A stretch of DNA of 7,578 nucleotides from an uncultured Eubacteriales bacterium (GTDB lineage Bacteria > Bacillota > Clostridia > Lachnospirales > Bianqueaceae), in the NCBI GenBank assembly GCA_902782895.1, contig CACZPA010000243.1, positions 1 through 7,578 on the forward strand, given 5' to 3'. The number at the start of each line of letters is the position of its first letter. The stretch's first letter is position 1. Positions 1-4,650 of this stretch are shown piece by piece. Under the pieces are notes generated by a model. The model was given only the letters and a program-made list of their open reading frames with translations. It searched no databases and had not been told where the DNA came from. Both the position numbers and the translations under genes were made by a program.

Positions 1-1
1 C

Positions 2-415
2 AGCGAGCTGCTGCCTGCGGATAAGGTCACCAAAGTGGAGCAGTTCCTGAAGGAAGCCAAAGGAAAATACAAGCTTGCGTTTGTCGGAGACGGTATCAAT
101 GATGCGCCGGTCCTGTCCCGCGCGGACGTCGGGATCGCGATGGGCGCGCTTGGATCCGACGCGGCGATCGAGGCCGCGGATGTGGTACTGATGGATGACG
201 ATCCGCTTAAAATCGCGAAATCCATCAAGATTTCCCGCAAATGCATCCGAATCGTCTATGAAAATATCTGGTTCGCGATCGGCGTTAAAGTGCTGTGCCT
301 GATTCTCGGCGCACTCGGCATCGCGAATATGTGGGCGGCGATTTTTGCGGATACCGGCGTGATGATGCTGGCGGTACTGAACGCGATCCGCGCGCTGCGA
401 GTCAAGAATCTGTAA
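2..415 (+). CDS. cadA: Heavy-metal P-type ATPase, type IB-2 (Zn/Cd/Pb exporter), C-terminal part
   Basis: This is the last 138 codons of a P1B-type metal-exporting ATPase; the gene begins upstream of the window. The frame is open from base 2 and reads SELLPADKVTKV just before residue 13. The P-domain signature GDGINDAP is at partial residues 29-36, followed by the CadA/ZntA-like MGALGSDAAIEAADVVLM stretch. Two final membrane segments follow. The first carries N88 and K96 (N-x7-K) and the second carries D117 in ADTG. These match the Asn/Lys and Asp positions that define the transmembrane metal site of ZntA/CadA type IB-2 pumps, which export Zn2+, Cd2+ or Pb2+ across the cytoplasmic membrane using ATP. 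Copper pumps lack this Lys/Asp arrangement. The stop codon TAA runs into the ribosome binding site of the ArsR regulator 12 bases downstream, so the two are almost certainly co-transcribed. The exact metal preference is inferred. Confidence 0.93.
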   Translation, partial: SELLPADKVTKVEQFLKEAKGKYKLAFVGDGINDAPVLSRADVGIAMGALGSDAAIEAADVVLMDDDPLKIAKSIKISRKCIRIVYENIWFAIGVKVLCLILGALGIANMWAAIFADTGVMMLAVLNAIRALRVKNL

Positions 416-419
416 GGAG
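413..419 (+). promoter_or_regulatory. Ribosome binding site fused to stop codon (TAAGGAG)
   Basis: The TAA stop of the ATPase is also the first part of the Shine-Dalgarno TAAGGAG for the ArsR gene, 8 bases before its ATG at 428. This layout favours re-initiation by ribosomes that finish the ATPase. Confidence 0.75.
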
Positions 420-427
420 AATGCAAT

Positions 428-790
428 ATGAAACCGGAAGAAAGAGTCGAATGCTGCGAGGTTACAGAGGTCCATCAGGATCTGCTGCGGCAGGTGAATG
501 AGAAAATCCCCGATCTGGACAGTCTCTATGATCTCGCGGAGCTTTTTAAGATCTTCGGCGACTCCACCCGGATCCGGATCCTTTTTGTCCTTTTTGAAGC
601 AGAGGTCTGTGTCTGCGATATCGCGGAAGCGCTCAACATGACGCAGTCAGCGGTTTCGCATCAGCTGAGCATTCTGAAGCGCAATAAGCTGGTGAAATCG
701 CGCAGAGAGGGCAAGAGTATTTTCTATTCGCTTGCGGATGATCATGTGCGCACGATCATCGGGCAGGGAATGGAGCATATCAGCGAATAA
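428..790 (+). CDS. ArsR/SmtB-family metal-sensing repressor (CadC/SmtB-like)
   Basis: This 120-residue winged-helix dimeric repressor normally releases its operator when it binds metal. The helix-turn-helix spans about residues 58-90 (DIAEALNMTQSAVSHQLSIL), followed by a beta-wing ending GKSIFYSL. Two metal-site motif sets are visible. The first is C9/C10 near the N terminus with C61-V-C63 at the start of the recognition region, the CadC-type alpha3N thiolate site used for Cd/Pb/Zn. The second is D104-x-H106 with H117-x-x-E120, the SmtB/CzrA alpha5 zinc site at the dimer interface. Both sets also occur in Staphylococcus CadC. The length is typical for the family. It sits 12 bases after the ATPase gene and 12 before the HMA gene, so it likely represses its own operon through an operator upstream of the window. 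The ATPase-first order differs from the cadC-cadA arrangement. Sensor identity is firm; the inducing metal is inferred. Confidence 0.95.
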   Translation: MKPEERVECCEVTEVHQDLLRQVNEKIPDLDSLYDLAELFKIFGDSTRIRILFVLFEAEVCVCDIAEALNMTQSAVSHQLSILKRNKLVKSRREGKSIFYSLADDHVRTIIGQGMEHISE

Positions 791-794
791 GGAG
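788..794 (+). promoter_or_regulatory. Ribosome binding site fused to stop codon (TAAGGAG)
   Basis: The TAA stop of the ArsR gene forms the start of TAAGGAG, which lies 8 bases before the ATG at 803 of the HMA gene. It is the same junction as the one before the ArsR gene. Confidence 0.75.
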
Positions 795-802
795 AGTTCA
801 GA

Positions 803-1054
803 ATGTACAAGGTAACAGCCGGTATTGAAGGTATGATGTGCGGGATGTGCGAATCCCATATTCAGGACGCGATCCGCAAGGCTTTTAATGTGAAGAGTGT
901 AAAAGCGTCCAAAGGCAAGAAGAACGCGGTGATAATCTGCGAGAACCCGATCTCGGAGGAAGAGATGCACGCGGCGATCGATCCGACCGGATACGAACTG
1001 GTTTCCGTGACCTGTGAGCCCTATGAGAAGAAAGGGTTCCATCTGTTCGGCTAA
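803..1054 (+). CDS. Small heavy-metal-associated (HMA) domain protein, metallochaperone-like
   Basis: This is an 83-residue stand-alone HMA-type ferredoxin-like protein of the CopZ/N-terminal ATPase-domain fold. Its metal loop is M12-C13-G14-M15-C16 (MxCxxC-like) at the start of helix 1 (ESHIQDAIRKAF). The rest follows the beta-alpha-beta-beta-alpha-beta order, with GYELVSV as the last strand. A short basic and aromatic tail (YEKKGFHLFG) follows, and an extra Cys at 71 lies near the end. The product would bind one soft metal ion in the cytoplasm and may hand it to the neighbouring P-type ATPase or to its sensor. It starts 12 bases after the ArsR gene, so it belongs to the same operon. The loop resembles copper chaperones, while the ATPase is of the Zn/Cd/Pb class, so the metal is not settled. 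No signal peptide or membrane segment is visible. Confidence 0.85.
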   Translation: MYKVTAGIEGMMCGMCESHIQDAIRKAFNVKSVKASKGKKNAVIICENPISEEEMHAAIDPTGYELVSVTCEPYEKKGFHLFG

Positions 1055-1071
1055 GCGTGGCCGCAGTCAGC

Positions 1072-1077
1072 AGGAGG
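1072..1077 (+). promoter_or_regulatory. Ribosome binding site deciding the start of the NifX-fold gene
   Basis: AGGAGG lies 6 bases before the ATG at 1084. An in-frame GTG at 1057 has no Shine-Dalgarno in front of it and sits two bases after the previous stop, so the ATG at 1084 is preferred. Confidence 0.8.
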
Positions 1078-1083
1078 AGCTTC

Positions 1084-1419
1084 ATGAAACGAAGGATCGA
1101 CGACGGCTTCACATTTATCGCGATCGCGTACGGAGCGAACGCGGAGACCATGAATTTCGAGCAGGCGAACTATTTCTGGGTCTTTTCTCTGTATAACGGA
1201 AAAGTACGCAAAAAAGAACTGATGAGTATCTTTCCCAAGAATTCGGAGGAAAGGATCGATATGCTCAAAGGTTCCATCATCGATGTGATGATCTGCCGGA
1301 ATTTCGGACCGAAAGCAATGGCGGAGCTGCACAAACGCAATATTTCACTGTATACATTCGACGGCGGCTGCCATGCGGCGCTGCGTGAATTCATGCAGGG
1401 GAAACTGACAGAATTGTAA
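1084..1419 (+). CDS. NifX/NifB C-terminal-fold protein (dinitrogenase iron-molybdenum cofactor biosynthesis family)
   Basis: This 111-residue protein matches the small RNase-H-like fold shared by NifX, NafY and the NifB C terminus, a family that binds iron-sulfur or FeMo-cofactor precursors. The pattern is visible as an early strand FIAIA (11-15), then FEQANYFWVFSLYNGKV (25-41), a segment ending in RNFGPKAMAELHKRNI (72-87, the usual G-P-x-A-x2-L-x3-G/N-I turn), and a last helix AALREFMQGKL that closes the fold. Candidate ligands are C71, H83, C96 and H97. The start at ATG 1084 is chosen for its AGGAGG site. It lies 29 bases after the HMA gene and just before the terminator, so it is the last gene of the metal-efflux operon. 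No nitrogenase gene is seen, so a role in nitrogen fixation is not supported. Binding of a metal or cluster in this operon's stress response is an inference. Confidence 0.78.
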   Translation: MKRRIDDGFTFIAIAYGANAETMNFEQANYFWVFSLYNGKVRKKELMSIFPKNSEERIDMLKGSIIDVMICRNFGPKAMAELHKRNISLYTFDGGCHAALREFMQGKLTEL

Positions 1420-1424
1420 AGAAT

Positions 1425-1463
1425 CCGGGGCATAGTTCCTGTGGGGAATGCCCCGGTTTTTTT
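1425..1463 (+). terminator. Rho-independent terminator of the metal-efflux operon
   Basis: A perfect 9-bp stem pairs CCGGGGCAT (1425-1433) with ATGCCCCGG (1448-1456), and a run of seven T follows (1457-1463). It begins six bases after the stop codon of the NifX-fold gene and closes unit 1. Confidence 0.93.
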
Positions 1464-1485
1464 GTTCTGCAGAGAGAATCCGTGC

Positions 1486-1541
1486 GCAGGAACAACGGCG
1501 CAGGGGCGCCGATGCAATGGTGTCGATGCAGGAGTGCCGAT
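1486..1541. repeat. Four imperfect 14-bp tandem repeats
   Basis: Four consecutive 14-base units start at 1486, 1500, 1514 and 1528. The last three are GCAGGGGCGCCGAT, GCAATGGTGTCGAT and GCAGGAGTGCCGAT, and the first is more diverged (GCAGGAACAACGGC). All begin GCA, and the last three end in CGAT. The array ends 10 bases before the putative -35 of the downstream dehydrogenase promoter. It could be a set of regulator sites or a decayed minisatellite. A unit length of 14 does not keep a reading frame, so it is unlikely to be coding. Confidence 0.6.
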
Positions 1542-1551
1542 TAATTGCGGC

Positions 1552-1580
1552 TTGCTATTTTGGCAGGTTCGTGCTATTGT
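1552..1580 (+). promoter_or_regulatory. Putative sigma-A promoter of the dehydrogenase operon
   Basis: TTGCTA (1552-1557) and TATTGT (1575-1580) are separated by 17 bases, and TG at 1572-1573 gives an extended -10 (TGCTATTGT). The expected transcript start is near 1587, leaving a leader of about 29 bases to the ATG at 1616. The call rests only on consensus matches. Confidence 0.5.
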
Positions 1581-1615
1581 AAATAATTGATATCGTATAA
1601 AGATGGGGTGAAAGA

Positions 1616-3214
1616 ATGAAACTGACAAGAGATGGTCTGCGTGACCTCGAAGGCTGGGAGAAAGCAGGTGTCGCGCTTCCGGATTACGATCTGGAGAAGA
1701 TAACAGAGAAGGCTGCCACAGAGCCGAGATGGGCGCATTTTGGCATTGGCAATATCTTTCGGATTTTTATCGGCAGCATCGCGGATGATCTGCTCGATGA
1801 CGGCCATATGTACACGGGACTGAGCTGCGTTGAGACTTTTGACGAGGAAATTGTGGACCGTGTATTCCGTCCGTATGATAATCTGGTGCTTTCCGTTATT
1901 CTGCGCAACGACGGGACGCAGGACAGGAAAGTCTTCGGATGCTTTGCGGAGGCACTCAAGGCTTCCGAAGATCGGGAGCGGTTAATAGAAATCTTCCGCA
2001 GTGAGAGCCTGGAGCTGGTATCCTTTACGATCACGGAAAAAGGCTACGCCCTGCGCGACGCGTCTGGTGCGTATCTGCCTTCTGTCCGGCTGGATCTTTC
2101 CGAAGGTCCAGATAAAGCGCGGCCCGCGATCGCCATTGTGGCCGCAATGCTGCTCGAACGCTACAAGGCAGGCGGATATCCGCTGGCGCTTGTTTCCATG
2201 GATAACTGCTCTCATAACGGAGAGAGACTGCGCGACGCTGTCCTGGAAGTCGCCGGAGAATGGGTAAAAAGCGGCTTTGCCGGCGCGGAGTATCTGGAAT
2301 GGCTGTCGGATGAAGCGAGGGTCGCCTTCCCGTGGACAATGATCGATAAGATCACGCCACGGCCGGAACCGCAGGTGCAGCAGGCACTGGAGCAGGACGG
2401 TATCGAGGATATGGATATCGTCGTTACGGCGAAAAAGACCTACATCGCGCCTTTCGCGAATGCGGAAGGCCCGCAGTATCTGGTGATCGAGGACAGTTTC
2501 CCGAACGGCAGACCTCCGTTTGAATTATCCGGCGTGTACATGGCGGATCGGGAGACCGTACGCAAGTCCGAACGGATGAAAGTCACAGCCTGTCTGAATC
2601 CGATCCATACCGCGCTCGCGCCATATGGATGCGTTCTGGGCTTCGAGTATTTCGCGGATGAGATGAAGGATCCGCAGCTGGGACGTCTGGCTGCGAAGGT
2701 CGGCCTTGACGAAGGCATGGAATTTGTAGAGGACCCCGGGATCCTTTCGCCGCATTCTTTTATCGTGGAATGTCTGTATGAAAGATTCCCGAATCCGTAT
2801 CTGGGAGATACACCGCAGCGGATCGCAGTGGACACGTCGCAGATGGTCGGAATCCGTTTTGGCGAGACGATCAAAGCCTGTGTCCGCAAATACGGCAGCG
2901 CGGAGAAGCTGCAGGGGATCGCGCTCGCGATCGCCGGCTGGCTGCGGTATCTGCAGGCAGTCGATGATAACGGACAGCCGTTTGAGCTTTCTCCGGATCC
3001 GATGAACGAAGAGCTGCAGGCGCAGATCCGAGGAGCTTCCGGCAGCGCGGAGAGCGTACATCAGGCATTGTCGCCGATCCTGTCGAATGCCTCGATCTTT
3101 GGATGTGATCTGTACGAAGCGGGTCTTGGCAGTGTTATTGAAGAAATGTACTGGCAGGAATGCGCAGGCCCCGGCTCTGTCCGTCAGACGCTGATCCGGT
3201 ATCTGGGAGAATGA
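1616..3214 (+). CDS. Mannitol dehydrogenase/fructuronate reductase family oxidoreductase
   Basis: This 532-residue protein belongs to the polyol-specific long-chain dehydrogenases, which interconvert ketoses or keto-uronates and sugar alcohols or acids with NAD(P)(H) in the cytoplasm. The N-terminal Rossmann nucleotide-binding loop is HFGIGNIFRIF (41-51). Other family marks are MDNCSHNGERL (195-205), FPWTMIDKITPRP (238-250), and the C-terminal domain signature MKVTACLNPIHTALAPYG (321-338). That signature holds the presumed catalytic Lys322, Asn328 and His331. The ATG follows a GGGGTG ribosome site at 5 bases. The length fits the family, whose members are usually about 450-550 residues. It leads a unit with a peptidase gene 10 bases downstream. 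No uronate isomerase, mannonate dehydratase or sugar transporter is in view, so fructuronate, mannitol and arabinitol are all possible substrates. Lys322 lies one residue further from Asn328 than in the classic K-x4-N-x2-H motif. Confidence 0.9.
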   Translation: MKLTRDGLRDLEGWEKAGVALPDYDLEKITEKAATEPRWAHFGIGNIFRIFIGSIADDLLDDGHMYTGLSCVETFDEEIVDRVFRPYDNLVLSVILRNDGTQDRKVFGCFAEALKASEDRERLIEIFRSESLELVSFTITEKGYALRDASGAYLPSVRLDLSEGPDKARPAIAIVAAMLLERYKAGGYPLALVSMDNCSHNGERLRDAVLEVAGEWVKSGFAGAEYLEWLSDEARVAFPWTMIDKITPRPEPQVQQALEQDGIEDMDIVVTAKKTYIAPFANAEGPQYLVIEDSFPNGRPPFELSGVYMADRETVRKSERMKVTACLNPIHTALAPYGCVLGFEYFADEMKDPQLGRLAAKVGLDEGMEFVEDPGILSPHSFIVECLYERFPNPYLGDTPQRIAVDTSQMVGIRFGETIKACVRKYGSAEKLQGIALAIAGWLRYLQAVDDNGQPFELSPDPMNEELQAQIRGASGSAESVHQALSPILSNASIFGCDLYEAGLGSVIEEMYWQECAGPGSVRQTLIRYLGE

Positions 3215-3224
3215 GTGGACCACT

Positions 3225-3806
3225 ATGACGGAATATACTGTTATCAGAAGCAAACGGAAGACGGCGGTAGTCGAGATCCGGGACGATCTGCAGGTCATCG
3301 TGCGGGTTCCGTACTATTTATCCAATGCCCTGATACAAGAGCTGATCCAGGAACAGGAGCCCTTGATCGACAGAAAGCTTGCACAGATGAAAGGACAGTT
3401 GGAGAAGCAGCGCACGGAATTCGGCGAGGAGCCGCCCATTACGGCAGAAGAGATCCGGCAGCTCATGGATCAGGCGCTTCAGGAGATCCCTCCGCGCGTG
3501 GAGTATTATGCCGGATTGATGGGGCTGCAGTACGGGCGGATTACGATCCGGAATCAGGTTTCGCGCTGGGGCAGCTGCTCGGAGAAGGGCAATCTGAATT
3601 TTAACTGCCTGTTGATGCTCTGTCCGGCGGACGTGCGGGATTACGTAATCGTGCATGAGCTCTGCCATCTGAGAGAAATGAATCATTCCCCGCGCTTCTG
3701 GGCGGAAGTGGAAGCGGTGGTGCCGGATTACCGTCTGTGGAGAAGATGGCTGCGTAAATACGGCAGCAGGCTGATCATCCGGATGAGAAAGGGGTCGGAC
3801 GCATGA
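3225..3806 (+). CDS. YgjP-like (DUF45/SprT-type) zinc metallopeptidase
   Basis: This 193-residue soluble protein is of the YgjP family, predicted zinc-dependent peptidases of the gluzincin type. The N-terminal half (residues 1-60) is the usual beta-rich YgjP segment with SKRKTAVVEI and an IVRVPYYLS strand-turn. The family signature RWGSC is at 114-118, then LNFNCLLMLCP (124-134). The catalytic motif HELCH at 144-148 supplies two zinc ligands and the general-base Glu145, and H154 in MNHSPRFW is the third ligand. All catalytic residues are present, so it should be active. Substrates of the family are largely unknown. The start ATG lies 10 bases after the dehydrogenase stop but has only a weak Shine-Dalgarno, so translation may be coupled. 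Its stop overlaps the next start as ATGA. No signal peptide is seen. Confidence 0.92.
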   Translation: MTEYTVIRSKRKTAVVEIRDDLQVIVRVPYYLSNALIQELIQEQEPLIDRKLAQMKGQLEKQRTEFGEEPPITAEEIRQLMDQALQEIPPRVEYYAGLMGLQYGRITIRNQVSRWGSCSEKGNLNFNCLLMLCPADVRDYVIVHELCHLREMNHSPRFWAEVEAVVPDYRLWRRWLRKYGSRLIIRMRKGSDA

Positions 3807-4528
3807 AATATGTGATTTCCGATATACACGGCTGTTACGCGGAATTCCTTGCGCTCTTGCGCGAAATACATTTCAGTGACAGCGATGAGCTCTATGTGCT
3901 CGGCGACTTTCTGGACAGAGGACCGGATCCGGTACGTCTGACACATGATCTGATGGCCCGGCCAAACGTCTTTCCGCTCCTTGGAAACCATGAGTATATG
4001 GCGCTCTCGGTCCTGCGAAGGCTCTCCGTAGAGATCACGGCCGACAATGTGGACGATTATCTCACGCCGGAGGACCTTCTGAGCTACAGCTACTGGATGA
4101 AGGACGGAGGAGACGTAACGATCCGCCAGTATCTCAGGCTGGACGCCGAGCAGAGGGAAGCTTTTCTGGAATACCTGGAGGAGTGTGAGCTCTATGCGGA
4201 TCTGACGATAGGGGGACGCCGTTTTGTTCTGGTCCATGCCGGACTTAACGATTATGAGAAGCACGGCGAGAATCTTGAAGAATACGGACCGCAGGATCTG
4301 CTTTTCACACGGCCGGATTATGAGCGTAAGTATTTCCGCGATCTGCAGACAACGCTGATCAGCGGTCATACGCCGGTGCAGGCGATCCGGTATGACCACA
4401 GCACCGACATATACCGAAGCCATGACAATATCGATATCGACTGCGGATGCTGTTTTGGCGGCGCGCTTGCAGCGTACTGCATGGATGCGGACAAGGTGAC
4501 ATATGTCCTTTCGGAAACAAGAAGATAA
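3803..4528 (+). CDS. PPP-type metallophosphatase (serine/threonine phosphatase or ApaH-like)
   Basis: This 241-residue cytoplasmic enzyme has the full two-metal PPP phosphoesterase motif set: D7-x-H9 (SDIHG), GDFLDRG at 34-40, GNHE at 61-64, H145 in LVHAGL and H189 in SGHTP. An insertion of about 80 residues between GNHE and the first late histidine (about 65-144) is helical and acidic in character and probably shapes the substrate pocket. The family includes bacterial protein Ser/Thr phosphatases (PrpA/PrpB) and diadenosine tetraphosphatase ApaH; the sequence alone does not separate these. The ATG overlaps the peptidase stop codon (ATGA) and is preceded by an AAAGGGG site about 9 bases upstream, so expression is tightly tied to the peptidase. 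It is the last gene of its unit. A Cys-rich stretch, CGCC, lies at 214-217. Confidence 0.92.
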   Translation: MKYVISDIHGCYAEFLALLREIHFSDSDELYVLGDFLDRGPDPVRLTHDLMARPNVFPLLGNHEYMALSVLRRLSVEITADNVDDYLTPEDLLSYSYWMKDGGDVTIRQYLRLDAEQREAFLEYLEECELYADLTIGGRRFVLVHAGLNDYEKHGENLEEYGPQDLLFTRPDYERKYFRDLQTTLISGHTPVQAIRYDHSTDIYRSHDNIDIDCGCCFGGALAAYCMDADKVTYVLSETRR

Positions 4529-4535
4529 TACATCG

Positions 4536-4586
4536 ATGGCTGCCTTAAAAATCCACCTTTCGGAGGATGCGGGCAGCCATTGTTTT
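4536..4586 (+). terminator. Rho-independent terminator with nested hairpin
   Basis: ATGGCTGCC (4536-4544) pairs perfectly with GGCAGCCAT (4572-4580), and a TGTTTT tract follows (4581-4586). Inside the loop a second stem can form (ATCC 4551-4554 with GGAT 4565-4568, plus CC/GG around a TTTC tetraloop). It lies eight bases after the phosphatase stop and ends unit 2. Confidence 0.8.
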
Positions 4587-4590
4587 CACT

Positions 4591-4629
4591 TATAATAATA
4601 TTGGTAACATCTATCGGTAAACATATTAC
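4591..4629 (+). promoter_or_regulatory. Putative promoter region of the nucleotidase operon
   Basis: TTGGTA (4601-4606) and TATTAC (4624-4629) are 17 bases apart and would start transcription near 4636. A perfect TATAAT at 4591-4596 is an alternative -10, but it lacks a good -35, and the expected place falls in the terminator stem. Either one would serve the gene starting at 4651. Confidence 0.42.
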
Positions 4630-4640
4630 ATTCAAATGAA

Positions 4641-4644
4641 AGGA
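4641..4644 (+). promoter_or_regulatory. Ribosome binding site deciding the nucleotidase start
   Basis: AAAGGAA, with core AGGA at 4641-4644, lies 6 bases before the ATG at 4651. The earlier in-frame ATG at 4636 has no Shine-Dalgarno and falls near the predicted transcript start, so 4651 is chosen. Confidence 0.7.
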
Positions 4645-4650
4645 ACGCAT

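Noticed and set aside
541..600. Frequent GATC sites, locally dense
   Set aside because: They follow from heavy use of GAT and ATC/ATCC codons in these genes; no regular spacing or origin-like context was seen.
647..1042. 131-codon open frame on the minus strand across the ArsR and HMA genes
   Set aside because: It is antisense to two well-supported genes, has no family pattern, and its composition is the mirror of the coding strand.
1057..1083. Upstream GTG start extending the NifX-fold protein by nine residues
   Set aside because: There is no ribosome site before it, and the AGGAGG at 1072-1077 would then be inside the coding region.
1420..1615. Possible CRISPR-like array from the 14-bp repeats
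   Set aside because: The units are directly adjacent with no spacers, are too short and are diverged; no cas genes are present.
1170..1628. 152-codon minus-strand open frame over the NifX-fold gene and the intergenic region
   Set aside because: It runs through a clear terminator, the 14-bp repeats and the promoter, and has no recognisable domain or ribosome site.
2525..3298. 257-codon minus-strand open frame within the dehydrogenase gene
   Set aside because: It is antisense to the catalytic C-terminal domain of the dehydrogenase, and its translation is Arg/His-rich with no domain pattern.
3215..3604. 129-codon + strand open frame overlapping the start of the metallopeptidase gene
   Set aside because: It is in a different frame from the peptidase, has no motif, and has Gly/Ala/Arg-rich shadow composition.
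3728..4423. 231-codon minus-strand open frame over the phosphatase gene
   Set aside because: The + strand frame holds all five PPP metal motifs. The antisense translation shows no family pattern.
4636..4650. Upstream ATG start extending the nucleotidase by five residues
   Set aside because: It lacks a ribosome site and lies at or near the predicted transcript start; AGGA before 4651 fits better.
4581..4650. Possible riboswitch in the nucleotidase leader
   Set aside because: The leader is too short and AT-rich, with no conserved aptamer-like stems visible.
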